The notes below the pieces were generated by a model. The model was not told the DNA's origin, made no database searches, and saw nothing but the letters and a program-made list of their open reading frames with translations. Made by a program: the position numbers and the translations under genes. From contig NZ_FOMT01000005.1 of assembly GCF_900112695.1 (NCBI RefSeq), positions 131,957 to 195,956 on the forward strand: a DNA stretch of 64,000 nt, read 5' to 3'. Numbering within the stretch: position 1 is the first letter of the stretch; every line of letters starts with the position of its first letter. This DNA comes from Paenibacillus catalpae (GTDB lineage: Bacteria > Bacillota > Bacilli > Paenibacillales > Paenibacillaceae). This document shows positions 53,363 through 63,294 of this stretch, one piece after another.

Positions 53363-56300
53363 ATGGGGCTTCGATTTGTGCTTGGCCGTTCGGGAACGGG
53401 GAAAACAGCCTATTGTCTTGACGATATCCGTGCCAAACTGCAAGGTGAGCCGGATGGAGCGCCGCTTATTATGCTTGTTCCGGAGCAGGCGACGTTCCAG
53501 ACGGAGTATGCCTTATTGAAGGGTTCGGAGCTTAGCGGGACGATCCGGGCCCAGGCGCTGAGCTTCCGCCGTCTGGCCTTTCGCGTGATGCAGGAGACGG
53601 GCGGTACTGCTCTTATTCCGATCAGCGATAACGGCAAGCATATGATGCTGTTCAAGATCATTCACCGCCTTGGCAAGCAGCTCGAGCTGTTCCAGAACGG
53701 AGCGGAACAGCCAGGCTTTATTGAGCGGCTGGGAGAGCTGCTGACTGAGTGGAAACGGTACGGGATTGATGCCAATCTCCTGAAGGAGAACACCGCTTCA
53801 ATAGAGGATACATCGCTTCTCAACCGGAAGCTGCATGATTTGCGTCTGGTTTATGACAAATTGGAGCAGGAATTAAGCGGACTTTATATAGATTCGGAAG
53901 ATTATTTGACGCAACTAATTGCAGGCTACGCCTCAGCACCGGCCATGCATGGCGCGCACCTGTGGATTGACGGCTTCCACGGCTTTACGCCAAAGGAATA
54001 CGAAGCGCTTGGAACGCTGATTGCTTCTTCCGCCGAAGTAACGGTGGCGCTCACGCTCGACCGTCCGTATGATAACGACGAATTGCCGCATGAACTTGAG
54101 CTGTTCCATCCCACTGCCGAAACCTATGGCAAGCTGTCAGCTTTAGCAGCGCAGGCAGGCGTGCCTGTATACGAGACCATTGTTCTTGGTGAGCAAGGCT
54201 TTTCACGATTTAAGGGCAGCCCGATGCTGGCCCATCTGGAGAAGCATTATAGCGGAAGGACGCCTATGCTTCTGCCGGATAAGAAGATGCTGGCTGTTCA
54301 AAGTCCATCATGCGGTGTGTCTCTGCACTCTTCCGCGAACAGAAGAGCCGAAGTGGAGGCTGCAGCAAGAGACATGGTACGGCGGGCTCGCGAAGACGGC
54401 CTTCGCTGGCGTGATATGGCGGTCATGGTGCGTAACGCGGCTGATTACAACGATTATATCCAAACGATATTTGATGATTATGAGATCCCCTATTTCCTTG
54501 ACCAGAAAAATAATACGGTCCATCATCCGCTTGTTGAATTTATCCGTTCAGCGCTTGAGACCGTGCTGCATGGCTGGCACTACGAGGCGGTTTTCCGCTG
54601 CATCAAGACGGAGCTCCTGTTCCCGATCGATGGAAGTATGTCGCGTGAGATGTTTGACCGTTTGGAAAATTATGTTCTGGCAGCGGGGGTGGACGGCTGG
54701 AAGTGGCTTGACCGTTCCAGGTGGCAACCATTAATGCCGCAATCGCTGGAGGATGAGCCGGAGGTTGTATCGGAGCCCTCTGCGAAAGCCAAGCGGGAAT
54801 TTCAAGCGGTGATGGCCGCTAGAGAGGCGATTGTGCCTCCGCTTCGGAAGTTTGAGCAATCCTTGAAAAAAGCATCCACTGTGAAAGCCATGTGCGAAGC
54901 CCTGTACAAGCTGCTTGATCATTCGGATGCAGCAGACCGTCTGGAGCGCTGGAGCCGTGAAGACAGTGCAGCTGGCCGTACGCAGCGCGCCAGATCGCAC
55001 CGCCAGCTGTGGGACGGTGTTATGCAGCTGCTGGACCAGCTGGTTGAGATGGTCGGGGACGAAGACATGCCTCCGGAGCTGTTCGCCGGGATGGTGGAGA
55101 CGGGACTCGAAAGCCTGAAGCTTGCGGCTGTACCGCCTGCGCTTGATCAAGCCTTGATCGGCAGCATGGACCGGACACGTTCCGGAGATGTGAAGATTTG
55201 TTATGTGCTTGGAGCCAATGACGGCGTTATGCCGATGCGGATTCAGGAGGACGGCGTTCTGACCGAGCAGGAACGGGAACGACTTGCCGAGGAAGGCATT
55301 GTGATGGCGCCAGGCGTTAGGCGCAGGCTCCTGGACGAGCGCTTCCTAATCTATAATGCCTTGACGACGGCCAGCCATCATTTGTGGATCAGCTGGGCGC
55401 AGGCGGACGAGGAAGGGAAAAGTCTTTTGCCTTCGGAAGTGATCCGGCAGGTAAAGCAGCTGTTCCCGGGCATCCCGGTCTATCAGGCGTCGGGGGAACC
55501 CACTCCGGGTATGGAGACAAACGAGCAGCGTTCCTATATTGAACACCCTCAGCGGACTCTCGCTTATTTGATTACAGAGCTTCGTGCCTGGCGTCAAGGC
55601 GAAGACATTGCTTCTTTCTGGTGGGATATCTACAATTGGTACGCCATTCGTCCAGAATGGCAGGACAAGCTTCAGCTTCTGATTGCTTCGTTAAACTTCT
55701 ACAATCAGGAGCAAGTACTAACGACGATAACGGCTGAACAGCTGTATGGCACCCAATTGAGAGCAAGTGTGTCCAGAATGGAGAGGTTTGTGTCCTGTCC
55801 GTTCCAGCATTTCGCCATTCACGGGCTAAGGCTGCGTGAACGTCAGATGTACCGGCTTGAAGCGCCGGATGTCGGGCAGCTGTTCCATGCGGCACTCAGC
55901 CGTCTGGCGGGAGGTATCGGCCAGCGATGGGGCTCGATGCCGGAAGGGCAAATCCGCGAAGCAGCAGCGAAGGCAGTTGATGAGCTTGCTCCAAGGCTGC
56001 AATCGCAAATTTTGCTCAGCAGCGGAAGATTCCAATACATTGCCCGCAAGCTGAAGGAAATTGTCGCACAGGCGGCAGTTATTTTAAGTGAGCACTCCCG
56101 CAGAGCACAGTTCCAGCCCGTTGGGCTCGAGGTTGATTTTGGCCCGGATGGGACGCTTCCTGCCCTTGTTATTCCTTTGGATAACGGAGGTTCGATGGAA
56201 ATCATCGGCCGGATTGACCGTGTAGATGCGGCTGATACGGAGGATGGTTTGCTGCTTCGCGTATTGGACTACAAGTCAAGCGCAACGCAGCTGAGGCTGG

Positions 56301-56890
56301 AGGAAGTGGCATTTGGACTGTCGCTGCAGATGCTCACTTACCTGGATGTGCTCGTCACGCATGCCTCGGAATGGCTCGGGAAGCCGGCATCACCTGCCGG
56401 TGTGCTTTATTTCCATGTGCATAATCCGATGCTTGCGGTATCAAACGGCATATCCGTTGCTGAGGTAAATGCAAGACTGCTCAAGAAGTTCAAAACTCGC
56501 GGACTTGTCACTGCCGAAGCAGAGACTGCCAAGCTGATGGACGGTGAGCTGGAGTCCGGCTATTCGGAGATTCTTCCCGTTGCACTGAAGCGTGACGGAA
56601 GCTTCTACAGCAGTTCTTCTGTAGTGACAGATGAGCAGTGGGACGTGCTGCGCAGCTCGGTCAGACGGACTATTGGAAAAATCGGTTCAGAGATCGGATG
56701 CGGCAAGGTGTCTATTGAGCCTTATCGTCTCGGAACGAAGTCGCCTTGCCAATATTGCGATTATAAGCCGGTATGCCAATTTGATCCTTTATTTGACGGC
56801 AATGAATATATGAAGCTGAGCAAGCTTTCGGATGAAGAGATATGGCATCAATTGAGTGGAGAGGAGGAGACACCACATGGAAACGGCTAA
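53363..56890 (+). CDS. addB: ATP-dependent helicase/nuclease subunit AddB
   Basis: A 1175-residue subunit of AddAB, the Gram-positive counterpart of RecBCD that processes double-strand breaks to Chi. The N-terminal Walker A is GRSGTGKTAYC; the helicase-like middle is inactive in the family. The C-terminal nuclease has VLDYKSSATQ, and the iron-sulfur cysteines are VSCPFQHFA and CQYCDYKPVCQF. The start is ATG 53363 (MGLRFVLGRSG) after AAAGGAAG; an in-frame TTG three codons upstream is possible. Overlaps addA by 14 bp. Confidence 0.95.
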   Translation: MGLRFVLGRSGTGKTAYCLDDIRAKLQGEPDGAPLIMLVPEQATFQTEYALLKGSELSGTIRAQALSFRRLAFRVMQETGGTALIPISDNGKHMMLFKIIHRLGKQLELFQNGAEQPGFIERLGELLTEWKRYGIDANLLKENTASIEDTSLLNRKLHDLRLVYDKLEQELSGLYIDSEDYLTQLIAGYASAPAMHGAHLWIDGFHGFTPKEYEALGTLIASSAEVTVALTLDRPYDNDELPHELELFHPTAETYGKLSALAAQAGVPVYETIVLGEQGFSRFKGSPMLAHLEKHYSGRTPMLLPDKKMLAVQSPSCGVSLHSSANRRAEVEAAARDMVRRAREDGLRWRDMAVMVRNAADYNDYIQTIFDDYEIPYFLDQKNNTVHHPLVEFIRSALETVLHGWHYEAVFRCIKTELLFPIDGSMSREMFDRLENYVLAAGVDGWKWLDRSRWQPLMPQSLEDEPEVVSEPSAKAKREFQAVMAAREAIVPPLRKFEQSLKKASTVKAMCEALYKLLDHSDAADRLERWSREDSAAGRTQRARSHRQLWDGVMQLLDQLVEMVGDEDMPPELFAGMVETGLESLKLAAVPPALDQALIGSMDRTRSGDVKICYVLGANDGVMPMRIQEDGVLTEQERERLAEEGIVMAPGVRRRLLDERFLIYNALTTASHHLWISWAQADEEGKSLLPSEVIRQVKQLFPGIPVYQASGEPTPGMETNEQRSYIEHPQRTLAYLITELRAWRQGEDIASFWWDIYNWYAIRPEWQDKLQLLIASLNFYNQEQVLTTITAEQLYGTQLRASVSRMERFVSCPFQHFAIHGLRLRERQMYRLEAPDVGQLFHAALSRLAGGIGQRWGSMPEGQIREAAAKAVDELAPRLQSQILLSSGRFQYIARKLKEIVAQAAVILSEHSRRAQFQPVGLEVDFGPDGTLPALVIPLDNGGSMEIIGRIDRVDAADTEDGLLLRVLDYKSSATQLRLEEVAFGLSLQMLTYLDVLVTHASEWLGKPASPAGVLYFHVHNPMLAVSNGISVAEVNARLLKKFKTRGLVTAEAETAKLMDGELESGYSEILPVALKRDGSFYSSSSVVTDEQWDVLRSSVRRTIGKIGSEIGCGKVSIEPYRLGTKSPCQYCDYKPVCQFDPLFDGNEYMKLSKLSDEEIWHQLSGEEETPHGNG

Positions 56891-59800
56891 TGTACCGGCT
56901 AAGCCGGAGAACAGCACCTGGACAGATGACCAGTGGCGCGCCATTGTGACAGAGGGTTCGGATGTCCTCGTAGCGGCAGCAGCCGGTTCAGGGAAAACAG
57001 CTGTGCTGGTAGAGCGGATTATTAGGAAAATCTCCTCTTTCTCCGATGTTGACAGGCTGCTAGTTGCAACCTTTACGAAAGCAGCGGCAGCCGAGATGAA
57101 GGACCGGATTCGGATTGCGCTTGAGAAAGAGCTGGAGAAGCAGCCGGATTCGGAGCATTTGCGCAGACAATTAGCTTTAATGAACCGCGCTTCCATTACG
57201 ACGCTTCACTCCTTCTGTCTGGATGTCATTCGGCGGTACTATCCGTTAATCGGGCTTGACCCGGGCTTCCGGATTGCGAATGAAACGGAAAGCGAACTGA
57301 TGCGTATTGACGTGCTGGATCAGCTGTTTGAAGAAAAATATGAAGGCGCCGGCGATAACGGGGCATTCCTCCGGTTGGCCGACCGTTATGGCGGAGAGCG
57401 TGGCGACGAGCCTTTGTACAGGCTGGTTCAGCAGCTCTATGACTTCGCGCAAAGCCATCCATGGCCGGAGCATTGGCTTCGCCAGACAGCAGCCAGCTTT
57501 AACATATATAACGTAGAGGGTCTTCGCAACAGTCCTTGGGTGGCAAGCTTGAGGGCTGATGTCGAGCTGGCCTTGTCCGGTGCGGCATCCTTGCTCAATC
57601 AGGCGATGCAGCTGACCAGGGAGCCTGCCGGCCCCGCGCCTTATGCTGCGACGTTGGAAGAGGATCTTGCGCTTGTGAACAGTCTGGCTGAGAACGTACG
57701 TATGCATCCCTGGGAGCTGTGGTTCGAACCGTTCCAGGCGGTGCAATTCGGCAAGCTGAAGGCCATGCGCGGCGATGATTATGATAAAACGATGCAGGAG
57801 CAGGCCAAAGAGCTTCGTGACAATGCGAAGAAGCTGATTAGCTCACTAGCGGATGAACTGTTCGGACGTTCGGCTGAAGAATTTGCCTGGGAGCTGCAGG
57901 AGCTCGCGCCGCTAATGGCAGCTTTGTCCGAGCTTGTTATCGAATTCGGGGAAAGATACGAGGCTGCGAAGCGGGCGAAAGGGCTGCTTGATTTTGGGGA
58001 CTTGGAGCATTATTGCTTGCGGATATTGAGATCGCCGGAATCGACGCCGGAGCTTACGGCCCCGTCCTCCGCAGCGCTTGAATACCAGCGGCAATTCGAT
58101 GAAATTTTGCTTGATGAATACCAGGATACAAACATGGTGCAGGAAGCGATCGTGTCCCTGATTGCTAATCCTCAGGCTGGTAACCGGTTTATGGTAGGCG
58201 ATGTGAAGCAGAGTATATACCGCTTCCGCCTTGCCGAACCCAACCTGTTCATGAGCAAATATAAAAACTACGGCGCGCCAGGCGGCGACGGCCTTCGGAT
58301 AGATCTGGCCCGTAATTTTCGAAGCCGGCTTGAAGTGGTGGACGGGGTTAATGATGTATTCCGTGCTATCATGCGGGAATCGGTAGCGGAGATGGATTAC
58401 GACAAACGTGCCGAGCTGGTATGCGGAGCGTCTTATCCTGAGCCTGAACAGGCTGGACGTTTCGCGGTAGAACTCGCGGTTATTGATAAGGCAGGCTCCT
58501 CGGACGCGGAAGAGGTTGCTGCTGCAACAGCAGCGGATTCCGATGAAGAGCCGGAGCAAGGAGCAGTCCCTGCCGCTGCTTCGGCGGAAGAGCTTCAAAC
58601 CGCTCAGTTGGAGGCCCGGCTTATTGCCCGGCAGATCCGCACGCTGCTGGATGAAGGCTTCCGGGTGTATGACGGCAAGAAGCGGGAAAGCCGCCCCATG
58701 GAATGGCGAGACATCGTTATATTGCTCAGGGCAACGCAGGCATGGGCTCCTGTTATCATTGAAGAACTACAGGCTGCAGGCATTCCGGCTTATGCGGAAC
58801 TGAGCAGCGGCTATTTTGATGCGACAGAGGTGGAGACGATTCTTTCCCTCCTTCGGGTTATCGATAATCCGTATCAGGATATCCCGCTTGCCGGCACGCT
58901 CCGTTCGCCGATATTTGGTTTGAATGCTGAAGAATTGGCACTTATCCGGATTGGGGCCATGCATGATACCTATTATGATGCGGTGCTGCAGGCGGCTGGC
59001 GATTTGCTGCTGCCGGATGAGCTGAGACGCAAGCTGTCCTTGTTCCTTGAACGGCTGGACCGCTGGCGCAATGAGGCAAGGCAAGGCTCGTTAGCTGATT
59101 TGATCTGGAGCATCTATCGGGAGACCGGCTATTATGAATTTGCCGGCGGGCTTCCTGGCGGCGTTCAGCGGCAAGCTAACCTTAGGGCGCTTCATGACCG
59201 TGCCCGCCAATACGAGGCGACTTCGTTCCGCGGTTTGTTCCGCTTCCTTCGGTTTGTTGAGCGGATGCGGGACAGCGGCGGTGATCTTGGTACGGCAAGG
59301 GCACTTGGCGAGCAGGAGAATGTCGTGCGGATTATGTCCATTCATAAGAGCAAAGGACTTGAATTTCCGGTCGTCTTTGTTGCAGGCTTAGGCAAGAATT
59401 TCAACCAGCAGGATTTGCGAAGCGCCTTTCTGAAGCATAAGCAGCTGGGATTTGGTCCGAAATTTATTGATCCGGAGAAGCGCGTCAGCTATCCGACACT
59501 GCCGTTCCTGTCGATTCGGCGTCGTATGCGTATGGAAATGCTGGCCGAGGAGATGCGAATTCTTTACGTTGCCTTAACACGCCCGAAGGAAAAGATGTTC
59601 CTGATTGGTACGGTGTCAGATGCCGCAGCCAAGCAGCGCCGCTGGCAGTCCGCAGCGGATTCAAGCGGGTTTATCCCGGATTTCCGGTTAAGCTCGGCGT
59701 CCACATTTCTGGATTGGCTTGGACCGCTTGCCGCTGCCGCATTTAACCAAATGCCGGAAGAAGCGCTGCCTGGTGACGAAGCATCGCGCCTCTTGCAGTG

Positions 59801-60704
59801 GAGAGCCGGAGTGGTGGATGCCGCCATGCTTGGCCTGGAGGTTGCTGTAGGCTCGGAGCAGCTGACGGATGCGGATCAGGAGCGCGAGGACCGTTTGCAA
59901 GGCGTCCTGTCATTAGCCCAGCTTGATCAGGTGGACCCTGATGAGGAGCTGCGCAGACGTCTGGAATGGCGCTACGGTTATCAGGCCTCTACACTTGTTG
60001 CTGCAAAAACCTCGGTTACGGAGATGAAGCGGCTACATGCCGAAGCGGTCGAATTGCTGGATGAAAGCCAGCCCTTATTTGCAGATAACCTCGACAGGAA
60101 TCAAGCGGAAAGCAAGAAGAGCGTCGGCGGCGGAAGCTATACGTTCCGGTTAAGACGGCCAAAGTTCATGGAAGAGGCTTCCTTAACGGCTGCCGAGAAA
60201 GGAACGGTGAGCCATCTTCTTATGCAGCATCTACCGCTTACCGGCGAGGTTAGTGTTGCCCAGCTTGAGACGATCCTAAGCGACATGGTAACGCGCAGGC
60301 TGCTGACGGCAAGACAGGCAGAGTCCATTGATTTGCCGTCGGTTGCTTCGTTCTTTGATACCGAGATCGGTAAACGGCTGGTTAACGCCAAGTGGGTTAG
60401 GCGTGAGGTGCCATTCAGCTGTATGTTCCCGGCTCGAAGGGTTTACCCGGGGTTAGCGTCCGATACGGCTGGTGAATCGATATTGATCCAGGGTGTGATC
60501 GACTGTCTGTTTGAAGACGAACACGGCGTTGTCCTTCTGGACTATAAGACGGACCGGATCTATATGAAGCAGTGGGAGCAGGCCGCGGAGCGCCACAGGT
60601 TCCAACTGGAGCTGTATGCGGAGGCAATCCAATCGGTTATCGGCCGGCCGATTGCAGAAAGCCATGTATTCTTCTTTGATGGCGGAAAAGCGGTTAAATT
60701 ATAA
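56877..60704 (+). CDS. addA: ATP-dependent helicase/nuclease subunit AddA
   Basis: A 1275-residue UvrD-like 3'-5' helicase with a RecB-type nuclease. Motifs in order: WTDDQWRAI (Q motif), VAAAAGSGKTAVL (Walker A) near residue 35, LLDEYQDTN (Walker B) near residue 415, VGDVKQSIYRFR near residue 440, NFRSR, IMSIHKSKGLEFPVVF near residue 820, YVALTRPKEK, and C-terminal nuclease VVLLDYKTD. An Ala/Glu-rich insert near residues 540-580 (AATAADSDEEPEQGAVPAAA) is probably a flexible loop. ATG 56877 follows GGAGGAG within addB. Confidence 0.96.
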   Translation: METANVPAKPENSTWTDDQWRAIVTEGSDVLVAAAAGSGKTAVLVERIIRKISSFSDVDRLLVATFTKAAAAEMKDRIRIALEKELEKQPDSEHLRRQLALMNRASITTLHSFCLDVIRRYYPLIGLDPGFRIANETESELMRIDVLDQLFEEKYEGAGDNGAFLRLADRYGGERGDEPLYRLVQQLYDFAQSHPWPEHWLRQTAASFNIYNVEGLRNSPWVASLRADVELALSGAASLLNQAMQLTREPAGPAPYAATLEEDLALVNSLAENVRMHPWELWFEPFQAVQFGKLKAMRGDDYDKTMQEQAKELRDNAKKLISSLADELFGRSAEEFAWELQELAPLMAALSELVIEFGERYEAAKRAKGLLDFGDLEHYCLRILRSPESTPELTAPSSAALEYQRQFDEILLDEYQDTNMVQEAIVSLIANPQAGNRFMVGDVKQSIYRFRLAEPNLFMSKYKNYGAPGGDGLRIDLARNFRSRLEVVDGVNDVFRAIMRESVAEMDYDKRAELVCGASYPEPEQAGRFAVELAVIDKAGSSDAEEVAAATAADSDEEPEQGAVPAAASAEELQTAQLEARLIARQIRTLLDEGFRVYDGKKRESRPMEWRDIVILLRATQAWAPVIIEELQAAGIPAYAELSSGYFDATEVETILSLLRVIDNPYQDIPLAGTLRSPIFGLNAEELALIRIGAMHDTYYDAVLQAAGDLLLPDELRRKLSLFLERLDRWRNEARQGSLADLIWSIYRETGYYEFAGGLPGGVQRQANLRALHDRARQYEATSFRGLFRFLRFVERMRDSGGDLGTARALGEQENVVRIMSIHKSKGLEFPVVFVAGLGKNFNQQDLRSAFLKHKQLGFGPKFIDPEKRVSYPTLPFLSIRRRMRMEMLAEEMRILYVALTRPKEKMFLIGTVSDAAAKQRRWQSAADSSGFIPDFRLSSASTFLDWLGPLAAAAFNQMPEEALPGDEASRLLQWRAGVVDAAMLGLEVAVGSEQLTDADQEREDRLQGVLSLAQLDQVDPDEELRRRLEWRYGYQASTLVAAKTSVTEMKRLHAEAVELLDESQPLFADNLDRNQAESKKSVGGGSYTFRLRRPKFMEEASLTAAEKGTVSHLLMQHLPLTGEVSVAQLETILSDMVTRRLLTARQAESIDLPSVASFFDTEIGKRLVNAKWVRREVPFSCMFPARRVYPGLASDTAGESILIQGVIDCLFEDEHGVVLLDYKTDRIYMKQWEQAAERHRFQLELYAEAIQSVIGRPIAESHVFFFDGGKAVKL

Positions 60705-60743
60705 TTTCAAGTTATAACGGAAATGACATCAGGATAGATAATA

Positions 60744-60799
60744 AACCTTCCTGCGGAAAGTACATCATATATGCAGCTTGAACTTTTCGCAGGAAAGTT
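60744..60799 (+). terminator. Hairpin after addA
   Basis: TTCCTGCG/CGCAGGAA with flanking AAC/GTT and AAAGT/ACTTT pairings, followed by ACTTCTTTTG. Probably the addBA terminator; the T run is interrupted. Confidence 0.6.
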
Positions 60800-60832
60800 A
60801 CTTCTTTTGAGATGAGGAAGGATGGACGTAAG

Positions 60833-61423
60833 ATGGAACAGAAAAAAGAGCATCAATCGAAAAAAAGGTCCTTTGCACTGCCAATCACCTTATTGCTGCT
60901 AGTATTCAGCCTTACAGGCAATGTGTTCTTATACTCGCAGTCCCTGCAGGGAGAGCAGAATGATAAGTATGAAAAAGGTCTGGAGATCATAGACGCAGCA
61001 GCAAAAGCTGTCTCTTACTATGAGGCGGTACTGGATAATACAAACGCAATTCTGGAAGGAACAACGGCGGAGGACGGTTCCGTTATCCGCGATGCTTCGG
61101 GCGTGACCGGATTTTTGCAGCAGGCCAGCAGCTTCGATGAAGCCAATAAATTTGACCCCGATCACATTTACAGCTATTTAATTGATGTTGATAATTCCCT
61201 GGCATACATAAAACAGCAGGACGGTACTCTGACAGAGAAGCAATCCGGATACTTGAAATCTTTGCAGGAAATCTACTCCAAGCAGCTCGACATTTTGAAC
61301 AAGTTTAACCTTGATTCAGGCAAAACCCGCAGCGGTGCGATTCAGATTGGCGCAGGGATTGGCTGGCTGGATATTGCGAAGCAGCTTGAGCAGTCCATCC
61401 GGGAGCAGTCCGGCATGAAATGA
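60833..61423 (+). CDS. Hypothetical single-pass membrane protein
   Basis: A 196-residue protein I do not recognise. A Lys-rich cytoplasmic N-terminus is followed by one transmembrane segment (SFALPITLLLLVFSLTGNVFLY, about residues 13-34) and an extracytoplasmic helical domain (about residues 40-196) with an acidic/Asn middle. Probably type II topology. The ATG at 60833 has a purine-rich AGGAAGGATGG upstream; an ATG seven codons earlier has none. The end lies 63 bp before the next hypothetical gene, so they may share a transcript. Confidence 0.75.
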   Translation: MEQKKEHQSKKRSFALPITLLLLVFSLTGNVFLYSQSLQGEQNDKYEKGLEIIDAAAKAVSYYEAVLDNTNAILEGTTAEDGSVIRDASGVTGFLQQASSFDEANKFDPDHIYSYLIDVDNSLAYIKQQDGTLTEKQSGYLKSLQEIYSKQLDILNKFNLDSGKTRSGAIQIGAGIGWLDIAKQLEQSIREQSGMK

Positions 61424-61485
61424 TCTGCCCAGTAGCCAAACGCCCAGTTCTGCATACGATAGTAGCAGACGGGAGGCTGACAAGG

Positions 61486-61893
61486 ATGGAGAAAGGCAAG
61501 AAGGAAAAAGGAAAGACGACGGAGGTCAAACCGGCTGCATCCAAGCCGGCATCGATCGCTCCTGCAAAGGCAGAGAACCAGGCGCCGGTGGTGCAGACAG
61601 CGTTTGCTGAGCCGCACAAGAAATCGCTGAAGGATCACTGTTCCGCACATATGCACCGGTATGTGCTCGCACAAACGCATGACGGATGGTGTATTGACGG
61701 CATTGTCGAGCATGTAGACGACCAGTATGTTTGCCTGGCTGTCCCTTGCGGCGGATCGCTTGGCTGGGATAACCGAGCTTTTTTACCGTACCCTGGCTTG
61801 TATCCGTATCCGTACTATCCGAGAGGACGATTCTTCCGCCAGGTCCTGCCGCTTGCAGGCCTATTATCGCTGTCGCTGCTGCCTTTTTATTAA
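61486..61893 (+). CDS. Hypothetical protein with Lys/Ala-rich head and Pro/Tyr-rich tail
   Basis: A 135-residue protein with a low-complexity N-terminus (MEKGKKEKGKTTEVKPAASK), a central conserved-looking domain (HRYVLAQTHDGWCIDGIVEHVDDQYVCLAVPCG) that could be a small beta-barrel, and a tail PYPGLYPYPYYPRGRFFRQ ending in a short hydrophobic stretch. The central part and PYPYYPRGRFFR ending suggest a spore or surface protein; this is inference from composition. ATG 61486 lies ten bases after GGGAGG. Confidence 0.7.
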   Translation: MEKGKKEKGKTTEVKPAASKPASIAPAKAENQAPVVQTAFAEPHKKSLKDHCSAHMHRYVLAQTHDGWCIDGIVEHVDDQYVCLAVPCGGSLGWDNRAFLPYPGLYPYPYYPRGRFFRQVLPLAGLLSLSLLPFY

Positions 61894-62015
61894 GATTTGA
61901 TGAATAACCCGGTACTTGAACGCATCAGCGTTCAATCCGGCGTGCTGCTATTGGACGAGCATACCATTTATCGGTTATAATAATTGGCATAGTATGGATG
62001 AAGGGAGGGGCATAT

Positions 62016-62369
62016 TTGGACTGTATTTTTTGCAAAATCATCGAAGGCTCCATTCCTTCGACAAAGGTATATGAATCCGAGAACGTCATTGCGTTTAAAG
62101 ATATCCAGCCCGCGGCTCCTGTACATATATTGATTATTCCCAAAAAACATATTCCCACGATGAACGATGTAACCGAAGAGGATGGACCGGTTATCGCGGA
62201 AGTGTTCGCAGCTGCCCGAGAAATCGCAAAGCAGCAAGGAATTGCCGAGTCGGGTTACCGGCTGATTAATAATGTGAACAGCGATGGCGGTCAGGTTGTA
62301 TACCATCTCCACGTTCATTTAGTGGGTGGAGAGAAGCTAGGATCGTTAGTAGGAAATAGTGTAAGTTGA
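62016..62369 (+). CDS. HIT family nucleotide-binding hydrolase
   Basis: A 117-residue histidine-triad protein that hydrolyses nucleoside phosphoramidates or related AMP derivatives. It starts MDCIFCKIIEGSIPSTKVYE, with Cys3 and Cys6 in the usual zinc position, and the triad is HLHVHLVGG near residue 96. The start is TTG 62016 six bases after GGGAGGG; an ATG at 61998 overlaps that site and adds residues absent from the family. The stop codon is inside the -35 of the rpsU promoter. Confidence 0.93.
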   Translation: MDCIFCKIIEGSIPSTKVYESENVIAFKDIQPAAPVHILIIPKKHIPTMNDVTEEDGPVIAEVFAAAREIAKQQGIAESGYRLINNVNSDGGQVVYHLHVHLVGGEKLGSLVGNSVS

Positions 62370-62395
62370 CACTTCATTTTGTTTTGTCTTATAAT
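62366..62395 (+). promoter_or_regulatory. rpsU-yqeY promoter
   Basis: TTGACA (62366-62371), 18 bases, TATAAT (62390-62395). The -35 contains the stop codon of the HIT gene. Confidence 0.88.
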
Positions 62396-62462
62396 GAAGT
62401 TTGATAAACCGTGTTTAATGTTTAATGCTCTGGACGGTCTGTTTCGGAGGGAGGGAAAACTG

Positions 62463-62636
62463 GTGTCTGAAACTAAAGTTCGCAAAAACGAAACTATTGA
62501 TGCTGCGCTTCGCCGCTTTAAACGTTCCATCGCTAAAGATGGTGTTTTGGCTGAGGTTAAAAAACGCAAGCATTATGAAAAGCCAAGTGTAAAGCGCAAG
62601 AAGAAGTCCGAGGCTGCGCGTAAGAGAAAGTTTTAG
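62463..62636 (+). CDS. rpsU: 30S ribosomal protein S21
   Basis: A 57-residue very basic protein: [20 protein letters not shown] at the N-terminus and a Lys/Arg tail [18 protein letters not shown], diagnostic of S21. It completes the small subunit near the 3' end of 16S rRNA. The start is GTG 62463, seven bases after GGAGGGAGGG; open codons upstream are not family sequence. It is followed 15 bp later by yqeY, as in B. subtilis. Confidence 0.97.
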   Translation: MSETKVRKNETIDAALRRFKRSIAKDGVLAEVKKRKHYEKPSVKRKKKSEAARKRKF

Positions 62637-62651
62637 GAGGATCCTTCCATA

Positions 62652-63095
62652 ATGAACCTGAGCGATAGATTGAACGACGATATGAAGCAAGCCATGAGAA
62701 ATCAGGACAAGTTCAAGCTGACTACGATTCGTATGATTCGTGCAGCTGTTAAAAATTTGGAGATTGATTTGAAGCGTCCTCTTGAGGACACTGAAGTGGT
62801 AGATATACTCAGTCGTGAAATCAAACAACGTAAAGATTCCCTCCAAGAATTTAGCAAAGCCGGCAGAGATGATCTGGTTACAGATCTTTCAGCAGAAATT
62901 GAAATTATTAGTCAATACCTTCCCGTACAGCTGACCGAAGAAGAGATAAAAGCGATTGTAACGCAGACCATCCAGGAACTCGGTGCTTCTTCCAAAGCCG
63001 AGATGGGAAAAGTCATGGGTGCACTTTTGCCAAAAACAAAAGGGCGCGCTGATGGTAAACTAGTAAATCAATATGTACAACAATTTCTGCAATAA
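62652..63095 (+). CDS. yqeY: GatB/YqeY domain protein
   Basis: A 147-residue helical protein of the YqeY family. MNLSDRLNDDMKQAMRNQDK and KLTTIRMIRAAVKNLEID at the N-terminus and MGKVMGALLPKTKGRADGKLVNQYVQ at the C-terminus are diagnostic. The domain also occurs at the C-terminus of GatB, where it binds tRNA, so a tRNA-related role is plausible. AGGAGGAT precedes the ATG. Cotranscribed with rpsU. Confidence 0.95.
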   Translation: MNLSDRLNDDMKQAMRNQDKFKLTTIRMIRAAVKNLEIDLKRPLEDTEVVDILSREIKQRKDSLQEFSKAGRDDLVTDLSAEIEIISQYLPVQLTEEEIKAIVTQTIQELGASSKAEMGKVMGALLPKTKGRADGKLVNQYVQQFLQ

Positions 63096-63114
63096 CTATA
63101 TGTTCGGACGAAGG

Positions 63115-63137
63115 CACCCCTTTCGAGGGGTGTTTTT
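63115..63137 (+). terminator. Terminator of rpsU-yqeY
   Basis: CACCCC (63115-63120) and GGGGTG (63127-63132), loop TTTCGA, then TTTTT. Confidence 0.9.
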
Positions 63138-63233
63138 GCTTTTTAATTTATTCGGGGCTTAAATGATCACTGCGAGACATATGCTGTCCACATAAGGATG
63201 AACGCCACCGTTTACACTTATTTGTGACAACTT

Positions 63234-63259
63234 TGAAACATAATGTACATATATGCGTA
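63234..63259 (+). promoter_or_regulatory. Sigma-W-type ECF promoter of the nfeD-type gene
   Basis: TGAAAC (63234-63239), exactly 16 bases, CGTA (63256-63259): a perfect match to the B. subtilis sigma-W consensus, 36 bp before the gene. In B. subtilis the yqeZ-yqfA-yqfB operon is a known sigma-W target. Confidence 0.88.
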
Positions 63260-63294
63260 TTAACGGTTACTGATTGAAAAGGAGGAGCGACACT

